Shown piece by piece: positions 1 to 7,501 of a stretch of DNA of 64,000 bases. The notes beneath the pieces are model-generated. The model did not search any database. It saw only the letters and a list, made by a program, of their open reading frames with translations, and was not told where the DNA came from. Source of the DNA: Rhodanobacter sp. ANJX3 (GTDB lineage Bacteria > Pseudomonadota > Gammaproteobacteria > Xanthomonadales > Rhodanobacteraceae); assembly GCF_014200755.1 (NCBI RefSeq), contig NZ_JACHCM010000003.1:186001-250000 (forward strand). The letters are read 5' to 3'. The position numbers were made by a program, and so were the translations under genes. The first letter of the stretch is position 1. Each line of letters starts with the position of its first letter.

Positions 1-29
1 CCGAAGCCTCTCGTCTTTTGCCCGCCCGC

Positions 30-2477
30 TCAGGCCGTCGCGCGACGGCGGCGACGGCGCAACCACCAGCCGACCAAGCCGCCCAGCACTAACACGGAGG
101 CGACAATTTCGACCGGCAGCCAATGCCGAATGAAGTGCCTGGCCTTGACGAAGCGTTGATGCCGCAACAGCTGCCGCGCGCGGTCGAAATCCGGCGCTTC
201 GCAGTCGGCGCCGAAATTGTCGTTCCACTTCACGTAGGCGCCCTGCTTGATGTAACGCTGGTAATAGGTTTCCACGCGACGCTGCGCTTCCGACGGTCCG
301 GTCGGCTTGGTGTCGCTATATCCCTGATAGTGGTCGTCGTAATCGGGCGGACCTTCGCGCATCCAGCTGGCCGCTTTGCACAGCACGGCCGCGAAAGCTT
401 GCGAGCGCGGCGGCAGCAGGTCGGCCGCGGCAACCGCCTCGTCGGCGGCGATATAGCGATAATGAAAACGCCAGTTGAGCTTGGCCGCGCTGTCGGCAAA
501 GCGCTGGCGTTCGCCGTCGGTGACAAAGGCCTGTTTCAGGTCGGCGGCCGAGTGTCCGCTGCCACCCTGAAGGCCACCGCCGTTGTCTGCGTAATCGGGG
601 CCCTGCTCGAAGCCGAGCAGCTCCATGCCGTTTTCGCGGGCGATCACGGCGGCAGCATAGCGCGCCTGCGCCTTGCCGATATCGGTCCAGGCGGTGTCGG
701 CATGATGAAGGTCGCTGGCATACTCGCTCGCCTTGGCGCGCAAATCGACGGTGCCGAAACGCGGGTCGCCGCTGGCCGGAAAATATGCCTGCGCCTCGTC
801 GTAACGCTTCGCCCGCATCAGCCGGCGCGCCAGCAGCCAGCGCAGGTTGTCGGCCAACGTGCCCGAGCCGTATTGGTGATCCTTGTCCTTGCTCGGGGCG
901 GGCACGGGCGTCTCGGCAGCATGCGCGTCGACAAAAGCCTTCAGTTCGTCGATGGTGAGCACGCGCTCGGCGACATAAAACGTGTCGTTGCCGTAGCCGA
1001 TGCCGCCATCCTCGTCGGTATACGTATTACCGTCGCCGCCGGCGCGACTGGCCGCAGCATAGAGATGATCCATCGCCTCGACGTATTCACCGCGCGCTAG
1101 CGCCAGCACGCCCTGCTCCCCGCCTATCTGCAGCACGTTACTCGGCTCGATGGCTGCCTTCGGATCGTTCGCGGTGGGAAAGGCTTTGGCGGCCTGCGCA
1201 TAGGCAGCCGCGGCGGCGGCAAGATCGCCCTTGTGCAAAGCGAGTTTGGCGTCGACCCAGCTGGCCAACGGGCCCGGCGCCTTGGCCGCCAACGTTGCCG
1301 CCAGGTCATAGCGCCCACTGCCATAGGCCAGCGCAGCCAGACGGTCGGCGCCAGCGACATGATCGAGACCCTGCTTTTCGATGGCCTGCACCAACGCCGG
1401 CAATACCGGATTGGGCTTGGCCGAGGCGCTCGTTGTCGCGTCGCTATCCGCGCCGTCGCCTACGCGGGCGAGCGCATAGGCCACCAGCAGGCGCTGCGAA
1501 AGCGGGCCGTCCACGAGCGCGGCAGCGCGGTCATCGTCGCGCAGCACGTTATTGGCGAGGGTGGCCAGCGACTGCACGGCGCTGTCCGAACCGTGCCCGG
1601 CCTGCGCCGCGTAAAGCGCGATCGCGTGCTTGAGGTCGGCCACGGCGATGCCTGTGCCGCAGTCGTTATCGTCGACGTAGAGACTGGCCCAGCTGCACTG
1701 CTGTTTGCCGTTATACAGATACAGCCGCGCCTCCTCGCCGAAGCTGGAGACGGCCAGGCCTTGCGTATCCGTAGCGCCGGCAACGGCGCGAGTGCGCGCC
1801 AGCTGAAACGCCTTGGCGGCGGCATCGCGCTCGCGCTTGAACGCCGCCGCGTCGTTGACCGCGGCATTGGCGCGCTGCGCATGGATACGGCCCAGCGAAT
1901 AAGCCGCCCACACCGAGCGCAGCGTCGCCTGATCTGGCGGCAGCGCCAGCACTTTCTCGAAGCTGGCGATGGCCAGATCCATTTTTGCCTGATCGGGTTT
2001 GTCGCACGCGGTGGTCGCGGCGGTGGTCGCGGCGGTCGCCGCCGTGGTGGACTCGGCGGGTTTCGACGCCGCGGCACACGCTTGATTGGCGGCGGCGTAA
2101 TCCACTGCGCCGGCCACATACAGGCGCAGATCCTCGGGCAGATCCTTGCCATCGTCATATGCCTTGCTGCCGTCCGCCGACTGCCGCAGCGCCAGCAAGC
2201 GCTGCCACTGCGCCGCCGTCAGACCTTGCGAGGCAGCGTCGTCGGCGGGCTTGGGCGCGTCGTAGGGCGACACGTCCGATTCGTGCGCCTGCAGCTTGTC
2301 GGTGGCGGGCAGCAGATGCGCCGCCTCCCAGGCAAAGCTGTTTTGCGGCGTGGCCTTCAACGTGGCATCGCGATGATCAAGCAGCTGGGTAGGGAAATCC
2401 GGGCCGCACGCCCACACGGCGCCAGCGGTAATCGCGGCGACAGCGCACACCACCCAAATCCCGTTACGGCTCCACAT
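30..2477 (-). CDS. Conserved hypothetical exported protein with CGPDFP N-terminus and C-terminal membrane anchor
   Basis: The 815-residue product starts with a hydrophobic export signal (about residues 6-23) ending at Cys24 in a CGPDFP motif. The residue at -2 is Trp, so it is not a textbook lipobox and lipidation is uncertain. The middle is rich in Ala-based helical stretches resembling TPR-like repeats. A single transmembrane helix lies near residues 787-806 and is followed by a run of Arg, which suggests a periplasmic body with a short cytoplasmic tail. The start codon overlaps the end of the upstream DUF3142 gene by 14 bases, so the two are probably translated together. I do not recognise a biochemical function. 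Confidence 0.8.
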   Translation of the reverse strand: MWSRNGIWVVCAVAAITAGAVWACGPDFPTQLLDHRDATLKATPQNSFAWEAAHLLPATDKLQAHESDVSPYDAPKPADDAASQGLTAAQWQRLLALRQSADGSKAYDDGKDLPEDLRLYVAGAVDYAAANQACAAASKPAESTTAATAATTAATTACDKPDQAKMDLAIASFEKVLALPPDQATLRSVWAAYSLGRIHAQRANAAVNDAAAFKRERDAAAKAFQLARTRAVAGATDTQGLAVSSFGEEARLYLYNGKQQCSWASLYVDDNDCGTGIAVADLKHAIALYAAQAGHGSDSAVQSLATLANNVLRDDDRAAALVDGPLSQRLLVAYALARVGDGADSDATTSASAKPNPVLPALVQAIEKQGLDHVAGADRLAALAYGSGRYDLAATLAAKAPGPLASWVDAKLALHKGDLAAAAAAYAQAAKAFPTANDPKAAIEPSNVLQIGGEQGVLALARGEYVEAMDHLYAAASRAGGDGNTYTDEDGGIGYGNDTFYVAERVLTIDELKAFVDAHAAETPVPAPSKDKDHQYGSGTLADNLRWLLARRLMRAKRYDEAQAYFPASGDPRFGTVDLRAKASEYASDLHHADTAWTDIGKAQARYAAAVIARENGMELLGFEQGPDYADNGGGLQGGSGHSAADLKQAFVTDGERQRFADSAAKLNWRFHYRYIAADEAVAAADLLPPRSQAFAAVLCKAASWMREGPPDYDDHYQGYSDTKPTGPSEAQRRVETYYQRYIKQGAYVKWNDNFGADCEAPDFDRARQLLRHQRFVKARHFIRHWLPVEIVASVLVLGGLVGWWLRRRRRRATA

Positions 2478-3687
2478 GCGGCTGTACTCCCTCTGTGGCG
2501 CAGCGCGCCCACCCTATGACTCTTTGGCTGTGCGCCCGCAGCAACCCCGGCTGCAGGCGTTCGATGCGTAGTGTGTCGCGGCCAGCGCTCAGTGCATAGC
2601 CGTTGATGCCGTCGGTCAGCGTGCAACTCTTGGGCAGCACCACCGCCCCAGGCAGCGGCTGGTCCAGCTCGCCAGGATTTTTCAGAGCTAGGTCGAGCGT
2701 ACCCGCCGTACTGCCGGGCCGCGCGTTGGCCGTCACCTCGCCATGCAAGGGCTGCTGCTGCATGACAGCCAGCCACGTCGGCAGGCTCCATGCACGGTCG
2801 TCACTAGCGATGGGCAGCCGGAACCAGACGATACCCGCCAGGTGAGCCGGCGGATCGTGCTGCAGCCGCGCGAGAAACGCGGCTACCTCCTGCGGTGTGG
2901 CGAGCAGCTCCCGGCTATCGTCGCCGGCATCCAGCACGCCGGCTTCGCTCTGCACGCTGACCAAATGGCCCTGGGTATCCCAGCTCACGCGGGAGCCATA
3001 CGTCGGCAACGCTACGCGAAACGGTTTGTCGCCGCGTTGCGCGTAGTCGTCCACCCAACGCATCGCGAGCGCACCGTCGAACAGCCCCGCGCGCGGATTG
3101 CGCACGGCATGCACCTGCAGCACGGACTCATCCACTTGCGCCAGCACGGTCGCGAGGTCAGGCGAATGCAGCCACGCCGGCAATGCGGTGATCGACAGCG
3201 TCAGGCCTGGCAGCGACGACCGCAGTGCAGCGAGGTAGTGCGCATAGGCCGGCAGCCTCGCCGTGCCGCAGTCGTGGTCGATCTCCAGCCCAGCGAGGCG
3301 GATACCGCGCCCCTGCCAACCGTTCCAGAGCGCCATGGTATCGGCCAGCAGCAACGCCTCGTTCCACTGTACCAATTGGCCGTCTATACGCACGACCATA
3401 ACGACCGGCTTGCCGCTGCTCGACAGCGCGGAAATATCCGGATGAAACACCTGCAGCCGCCCGGCGCGATCGGTCTGCGCCGCCAGTACGCGCCACTGGC
3501 GGATATCGGCGGCACTGTCATGCATCGCCTGCGCCACGGCCGGCGTCCATACGCGCTGCCAGATGTAGGCGTCGTTGGTCAGCGCGCTGGACGGGTGGCT
3601 GCAAGCCACCAGCCCCATCGAGGCGACCAAGAGCGCCGTGCGAAAAAACGCTGCGAGGCGAAACCGGATAACGATCATCAACCCCAT
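2464..3687 (-). CDS. DUF3142 domain-containing probable lipoprotein
   Basis: The 407-residue protein has a basic N-terminus, a hydrophobic segment and an LVAC lipobox near residue 29, so it is likely a lipoprotein anchored in an envelope membrane. The body matches my recollection of the DUF3142 family, which looks like a TIM-barrel glycosidase fold. Segments such as GLEIDHDCGTARLPAYAHYL and VVWF-like strands fit a barrel with acidic residues at strand ends, but no catalytic activity is established. It is upstream of, and overlaps by 14 bases, the CGPDFP protein gene, so the two probably work together at the cell surface. The family call is from memory and should be confirmed by a profile search. 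Confidence 0.75.
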   Translation of the reverse strand: MGLMIVIRFRLAAFFRTALLVASMGLVACSHPSSALTNDAYIWQRVWTPAVAQAMHDSAADIRQWRVLAAQTDRAGRLQVFHPDISALSSSGKPVVMVVRIDGQLVQWNEALLLADTMALWNGWQGRGIRLAGLEIDHDCGTARLPAYAHYLAALRSSLPGLTLSITALPAWLHSPDLATVLAQVDESVLQVHAVRNPRAGLFDGALAMRWVDDYAQRGDKPFRVALPTYGSRVSWDTQGHLVSVQSEAGVLDAGDDSRELLATPQEVAAFLARLQHDPPAHLAGIVWFRLPIASDDRAWSLPTWLAVMQQQPLHGEVTANARPGSTAGTLDLALKNPGELDQPLPGAVVLPKSCTLTDGINGYALSAGRDTLRIERLQPGLLRAHSQRVIGWARCATEGVQPHVEP

Positions 3688-3785
3688 GCCCCTGCACCGC
3701 CGTGCGATGTGAAGCCCATTCTAGCCATCCTTGGCTAGTCACTCATCCACTGGCATGAGAGTCCGCGCAGCGGATTTTCATGCCC

Positions 3786-3813
3786 AAAAAAACGCCGCTC
3801 ACGAGGGGCGGCG
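3786..3813 (-). terminator. Intrinsic terminator of the slipin-rtcB operon
   Basis: Read on the minus strand, a 6-bp CGCCGC/GCGGCG stem with a 9-nt loop is followed by seven T residues. It lies about 35 bases beyond the rtcB stop codon, in the position expected for a rho-independent terminator. Confidence 0.75.
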
Positions 3814-3846
3814 CCGCTTGCTGCAAACCCGGCGAGCACCCGGGCC

Positions 3847-5067
3847 TCATCCCTTCACGCAGAGCACCTGACGCAAGGTGTGAACCACCTCGACCAGATC
3901 GGTCTGTGCCGCCATCACGGCGTCGATCGACTTGTACGCCGCCGGCGACTCGTCGATCACCGCCGCGTCCTTGCGGCATTCGACATGCGCCGTCGCTTCA
4001 CGATGCTGAGCCAGCGTGATCTGCTGACGCGCCGCGGTACGACTCATCACACGACCCGCACCGTGGCTGCAGCTGTGGAAGCTGTCGGCATTGCCCTTGC
4101 CGCGCACGATGTAGCTGCACGTCCCCATGCTGCCCGGAATGATGCCCAGCTCGCCCTCGCGCGCACTGACCGCTCCCTTGCGGGTCACCAGCAGTGCGTC
4201 GCCGCCGTGCGTCTCCTTCTGCACGTAGTTGTGATGGCAGTTCACCGCCATCTTGGCGAGCTGGAATGCGGGCAGGCGGTGACGCATTTCCGCCAGCACC
4301 CGCGACATCATCGCCTCACGATTGGCGCGGGCGTAATCCTGCGCCCAGGACACCGCTTCGACGTAGTCATCGAACAGCGCCTCGCCTTCCATGAAGAACG
4401 CCAGATCCTTGTCCGGCAGATGGAAACCCAGCACGCGATGCGCCAGCTGCTCGCGCGCCCTCTCGATGAAGTAGCTGCCGATGAGGTTGCCGGTGCCGCG
4501 CGAACCCGAGTGCAGCATCACCCACACGGCGTCGGACTCATCCAGACACACCTCGATGAAGTGATTGCCGCCGCCGAGCGTGCCGATCTGCTTGTCGACC
4601 TTATCGGTGCGGATCTTGCGGTGCTTGGCCTTGATCAGCTCCAGCCTGGCAACCAGCCCGGACTGCGCCAGCCGCGTTTCGATGCTGTCGGGCATGCGCC
4701 CGTGATCGCCGCCGCGGCCGTTGCCGACCGGCACACCACGCTCGATGCTCGAACGCAGTTGCGCCAGACTGTCGGGCAGGTCCTTCGCCGTCAGCGTGGT
4801 CCGCACCGCGGCCATACCGCAGCCGATATCGACACCGACAGCGGCGGGAATGATGGCGCCTTCGGTCGGCACAACGGAACCTACCGTCGCGCCCTTGCCC
4901 AAGTGCACGTCCGGCATCACCGCAACCCACGGGCCGACGAACGGCAGCGCGGCGATGTTGCGCAGCTGCTGCCTGGCGGAATCCTCCAGCGGCACGCCGT
5001 GCACCCAGCCCTTGATCGGCGTGGTGCTGCCTTCGGCGTGCAGCAGTTCATAGTTTTGCTTCACCAT
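3847..5067 (-). CDS. rtcB: RNA-splicing ligase RtcB
   Basis: RtcB joins a 2',3'-cyclic phosphate or 3'-phosphate RNA end to a 5'-OH end, using GTP and Mn2+, and repairs broken tRNA and rRNA. The 406-residue length matches E. coli RtcB (408). Visible hallmarks are GVDIGCGM with Mn-ligand Cys83, GGGNHF with His169, LHSGSRG with His186, NCHHN near 276-280, and SCSHGAGR with the guanylylated His335. I chose the ATG at 5067 because GAGGAAG lies just upstream and the protein then starts like its homologues. Another in-frame ATG with its own Shine-Dalgarno lies 15 bases upstream. It is the distal gene of a slipin-rtcB operon. No rtcA or rtcR is present in the window. Confidence 0.95.
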   Translation of the reverse strand: MVKQNYELLHAEGSTTPIKGWVHGVPLEDSARQQLRNIAALPFVGPWVAVMPDVHLGKGATVGSVVPTEGAIIPAAVGVDIGCGMAAVRTTLTAKDLPDSLAQLRSSIERGVPVGNGRGGDHGRMPDSIETRLAQSGLVARLELIKAKHRKIRTDKVDKQIGTLGGGNHFIEVCLDESDAVWVMLHSGSRGTGNLIGSYFIERAREQLAHRVLGFHLPDKDLAFFMEGEALFDDYVEAVSWAQDYARANREAMMSRVLAEMRHRLPAFQLAKMAVNCHHNYVQKETHGGDALLVTRKGAVSAREGELGIIPGSMGTCSYIVRGKGNADSFHSCSHGAGRVMSRTAARQQITLAQHREATAHVECRKDAAVIDESPAAYKSIDAVMAAQTDLVEVVHTLRQVLCVKG

Positions 5068-5110
5068 GATTCTTCCTCGCATGACTCTTTCCTTGCATGA
5101 TTCTTTCCTT
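5065..5110 (-). promoter_or_regulatory. Three tandem Shine-Dalgarno/ATG units before rtcB
   Basis: On the minus strand a unit of about 15-16 bases, consisting of an AGGAA-type Shine-Dalgarno, GA(A/G)TC and ATG, occurs three times in a row, with ATGs beginning at 5098, 5082 and 5067. The last two are in frame with rtcB and the first is not. It looks like a small tandem duplication of the translation initiation region. Confidence 0.7.
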
Positions 5111-5155
5111 GAATGAAATCGTGGGGATCGCGTCCGTGCGATCGCCACGCGGTGT

Positions 5156-6277
5156 TTACTTCAGACTGACCAGCTGGTTCAGCACGCCATCCAGGCCGCC
5201 GAACACGGTCAGCTTGTCGATCTTCTCGGTGACCTTTTCCAGCGCCTCCAGCTCCTTGAGCCGCATGAGGGTCGGGCTCTCCTCGATCAGACGCGCGGTG
5301 TTGAGCAGCGAACGGGTGGCATTCGACTCCTCGCGACGACGGATGACGTTGGCCTGGGCCGCCTTCTCCGCCTGCACGACGCTGTTGAGGATGGTCTTCA
5401 TCTCGCCTGGCAGGATCACGTCCTTTACGCCGACACCGAGCACCTCCAGGCCCAGCTCGCTGACGCGGCCACGCACGTAGGCAAAGATGTCCGCATCCAG
5501 CGAAGCCTTGTCGCCGAGCAGTTCGTCCAGCGTTTTGTCCGAGACGGCCTTGCGCAAACCGTACTGCAGCTCGCGATACAGGTAGTCGCCGTACTTGGCC
5601 ACCTTGGTCCGCGCCGCGACCGGGTCGATCACGCGCAGGCTGGCGGCCAGGTTCACCCGCAGGCTGACCTTGTCGCGCGTCAACAGCTCCTGACCCGACA
5701 CCTCCAGCGACTGCACGCGCAGCTCGATCACCTCGGCCGCCACGTTCTTCTGGAAATTCCAGAAGGCGTAGGCACCGGGCGCCAGCGTACGCAGCAGCTT
5801 GCTGTCGACGAACAGCAGGCCCGCCGACTCCACCGGCACATCCACCGTCACCGCCACCTTGGCCAGCAGGCTGAGCTGACGCAAACGACTGGCGACGCGC
5901 GCATCGACCTCCAGCGAATCGACTAGCGATACCGCCTGTATCTCGACCGGCACCAGACCCTTCCAATACAGCTTGCGGGTACCGGGTGCGAGCACATCCT
6001 CCAGCTTGCCGTTCTTCAGCACCAGGCCGACTTGCAAGGTACCGATGTCGGCCACCACGAAGCATTCGGCCAGCGGGCCGTCCATTTGCGCCATCAGCAC
6101 ATCGGCATCCGCACCGACGTACTCGGGCTTGGCAAAGTTGTGGACGGTCACGGCCACGCGGTTGCGCGGATCGAAGATCCGGTACACGCCCGCAGGCAGT
6201 ACGCGCTCGAAACGACGGTTGCGATACAGCAAACCGCGCTCGCCGTCGCCGATCACGATTTGCTTGAGCCAGAACAT
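5156..6277 (-). CDS. Slipin family (SPFH/band 7) protein
   Basis: The 373-residue protein belongs to the SPFH/band 7 group. Recognisable features are the band 7 core around residues 140-310, including AKVAVTVDVPVESAG and LASLRVIDPVAARTKV-like segments, and a coiled-coil rich end starting near VVQAEKAAQANVIRRREESNATRSLL. Unlike typical slipins it has no obvious N-terminal transmembrane helix and instead carries about 120 extra residues before the core. The start at 6277 follows AAGGAG at good spacing. It sits 88 bases upstream of rtcB. SPFH genes are a known partner of RtcB in bacterial RNA-repair operons, so a role in that response is inferred, not shown. Confidence 0.88.
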   Translation of the reverse strand: MFWLKQIVIGDGERGLLYRNRRFERVLPAGVYRIFDPRNRVAVTVHNFAKPEYVGADADVLMAQMDGPLAECFVVADIGTLQVGLVLKNGKLEDVLAPGTRKLYWKGLVPVEIQAVSLVDSLEVDARVASRLRQLSLLAKVAVTVDVPVESAGLLFVDSKLLRTLAPGAYAFWNFQKNVAAEVIELRVQSLEVSGQELLTRDKVSLRVNLAASLRVIDPVAARTKVAKYGDYLYRELQYGLRKAVSDKTLDELLGDKASLDADIFAYVRGRVSELGLEVLGVGVKDVILPGEMKTILNSVVQAEKAAQANVIRRREESNATRSLLNTARLIEESPTLMRLKELEALEKVTEKIDKLTVFGGLDGVLNQLVSLK

Positions 6278-6593
6278 GATGATTCTCCTTTTGGTGATTC
6301 TAGTTTCGATCCGATAGATAATCCGTAAGCGCCGCCGGATCGTTACGGCGCATACGTCGATTTGATAATAGTTAGATCCACGCAGGGATCTCCCTTTCGG
6401 GATAATCGATTCGCTATTAATAACGAATTGATAAAAAATAAAGTGGAAACGCCTCCCAACGTCAACGGAGCGAAACCTGCGTGCATTCACGGGGAATCGG
6501 TTATCTCGCCGGAAGCCTGCGATATTCCTCAGAGGCATCCGTCGCGATACCCGATCGCCCGGTTTCAGGACGTGGGTCCGGCTCCACCTCCGC

Positions 6594-6642
6594 TGCCCTG
6601 CAACGCATATCGCCCTCCATGGCGTGTATGCCCTGCAACGCA
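6594..6642. repeat. 14-bp direct repeat in the slipin leader
   Basis: TGCCCTGCAACGCA occurs exactly at 6594-6607 and again at 6629-6642, 35 bases apart. It lies between the tRNA-like elements and the slipin gene, inside the presumed 5' leader. It might be a protein or RNA interaction site, or simply a small duplication. Confidence 0.6.
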
Positions 6643-6696
6643 CGAGGCGTTTCCTGGTCGGAACTTTCGTTCCTGGTGTCATGACGTGACATGTCA

Positions 6697-6771
6697 TGGT
6701 GTTGGAGCGGGAGTCGAACCCGCGACAGTCGGTTTCTTAGGACCGATGCTCTACCCATCTGAGCTATCCAG
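6697..6771 (-). ncRNA. tRNA-like element A upstream of slipin-rtcB
   Basis: Read on the minus strand this folds as a cloverleaf: D-stem GCTC/GAGC with a GG-containing loop, anticodon stem TCGGT/ACCGA, 5-nt variable region, T-stem GCGGG/CCCGC with loop TTCGACT, and an encoded 3' CCA. Two features are abnormal. The anticodon loop has eight nucleotides, CCTAAGAA (a nominal AAG after T33). The acceptor stem retains only four pairs (TGGA/TCCA) because its 5' strand is abutted by the CCA of element B. It is probably not a functional decoding tRNA. A degenerate tRNA gene is the alternative reading. Confidence 0.65.
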
Positions 6772-6844
6772 TGGTTGACGTGCCGGAGTCGAACCGGCGA
6801 CCAGCAACCGCGAGGCTGCCGCTCTACCTCTGAGCTAACGTCAG
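6772..6844 (-). ncRNA. tRNA-like element B, contiguous with element A
   Basis: On the minus strand: acceptor TGACGT/ACGTCA (six perfect pairs) then A and CCA, D-stem GCTC/GAGC with a 7-nt loop, T-stem GCCGG/CCGGC with loop TTCGACT. The anticodon arm can form as GGCAG/TTGCT with an 8-nt loop CCTCGCGG (nominal anticodon CGC), or as a longer GCAGCC/GGTTGC stem with a 4-nt loop. Its CCA runs directly into element A without a spacer. The 6-bp acceptor and 8-nt loop make a normal tRNA unlikely. Both elements lie on the same strand and upstream of slipin-rtcB. Confidence 0.65.
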
Positions 6845-6893
6845 CTTTCGGAACACCGCCTGACAGGGTCTGGCATACGCTATCGGCATGGCC

Positions 6894-6980
6894 GAGCGCA
6901 CCGGATGGGGGTTGAACCCATACCGCGGGAACCTGCTGTTTCGGCGCTCCGTATTGCCGGCCGTCGCCAACCGGCAATAC
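6894..6980 (-). ncRNA. Structured element C: hairpin plus T-arm mimic
   Basis: On the minus strand a perfect 10-bp hairpin (6971-6980 with 6951-6960) is followed by a 5-8 bp acceptor-like stem (GAGCG at 6945-6949 region with CGCTC at 6894-6898) enclosing about 20 unpaired bases and a perfect T-arm: ATGGG, loop TTCAACC, CCCAT (6905-6921). D-arm and anticodon arm are absent. It resembles the tRNA-like modules of bacterial Y RNAs in general design, but no Ro60/Rsr gene is present in the window. The fold was drawn by eye. Confidence 0.45.
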
Positions 6981-7184
6981 ATGTGGACAAACACGCCGCT
7001 AATCCGGCTGCACTCGTCCTATTCGGTGAATCCGATTCCCGCACAGCCCGCGCCGAAGCATCGGGACGCAGCGCACAGGCGCCCGTCGCAGCTGCGCCCC
7101 TGCCTCAGCTGGGAACAGCCGGATGCTTCAGGGCGAAACGTATTCCATAAACGTTGGTCGATTCACGACTTTCCTTGCGAACGC

Positions 7185-7224
7185 CAAAAACAAAACGCCC
7201 CCGGGTAGCGACCCGAGGGCGTTT
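7185..7224 (-). terminator. Strong intrinsic terminator, minus strand
   Basis: AAACGCCC (7193-7200) pairs with GGGCGTTT (7217-7224), and CGGGT with ACCCG inside, closing on AGCG. On the minus strand the hairpin is followed by TTTTGTTTTT. It ends transcripts coming from the 7.4-kb promoter and any read-through from the two-component operon. Confidence 0.85.
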
Positions 7225-7425
7225 CGCGTTGCCTCGGGAGATCGGGGTGACCGATCTCCACGAGTGGAATCAGTCTGGTGAGTGAACGAAATCTTTTCCT
7301 GCCACATGTTCCGGGCGCACGCGCCGGCCACCGTCACGCATTAGCGGCGACGTATTTGGCTGGACAACAATGGCGAGATGGAATGACATGAATAGATGAC
7401 TCGGTTATCGTCGGGAGTGGCGAGG
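7190..7425 (-). ncRNA. Candidate small RNA (or very short mRNA) bounded by promoter and terminator
   Basis: A sigma70-like promoter at 7432-7460 and the terminator at 7185-7224 would give a minus-strand transcript of about 235 nt. It contains a second perfect 9-bp hairpin, GGAGATCGG/CCGATCTCC, at about 7236-7258. The only open frame on it is 39 codons (7389 to 7270) with no Shine-Dalgarno, so a non-coding RNA is favoured. I do not recognise a known RNA family. It could also be the leader or trailer of a neighbouring gene. Confidence 0.4.
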
Positions 7426-7431
7426 TGACGG

Positions 7432-7460
7432 AGAATACGCGCGTTTATTTTCAATCGCAA
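7432..7460 (-). promoter_or_regulatory. Sigma70-like promoter
   Basis: On the minus strand TTGCGA (7460-7455) and TATTCT (7437-7432) are separated by 17 bases. An AT-rich stretch just upstream (7463-7500) could act as an UP element. The predicted start is near 7425. Confidence 0.5.
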
Positions 7461-7501
7461 GCGTTTTTATAAATAAATTCGATTTATTTAGTCCGGATTA
7501 T

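Noticed and set aside
1233-2519. Long plus-strand open frame opposite the CGPDFP protein gene
   Set aside because: Low-complexity Arg/Gly/Ala-rich translation, no Shine-Dalgarno, and the minus-strand gene has a signal peptide and membrane anchor.
6697-6844. Annotating elements A and B as ordinary tRNA-Leu(AAG) and tRNA-Ala(CGC)
   Set aside because: Both anticodon loops have eight nucleotides, A lacks most of its acceptor stem and B has a six-pair acceptor, so normal charging and decoding are improbable.
7090-7147. Two sigma54-like GG-N10-GC matches on the minus strand
   Set aside because: Not listed as features because each misses several consensus positions and such matches are common by chance here; kept only as a hint for the rtcB locus.
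7270-7389. 39-codon frame on the minus strand within the small RNA candidate
   Set aside because: No Shine-Dalgarno, no domain and no recognisable homologue; a non-coding transcript is more plausible.
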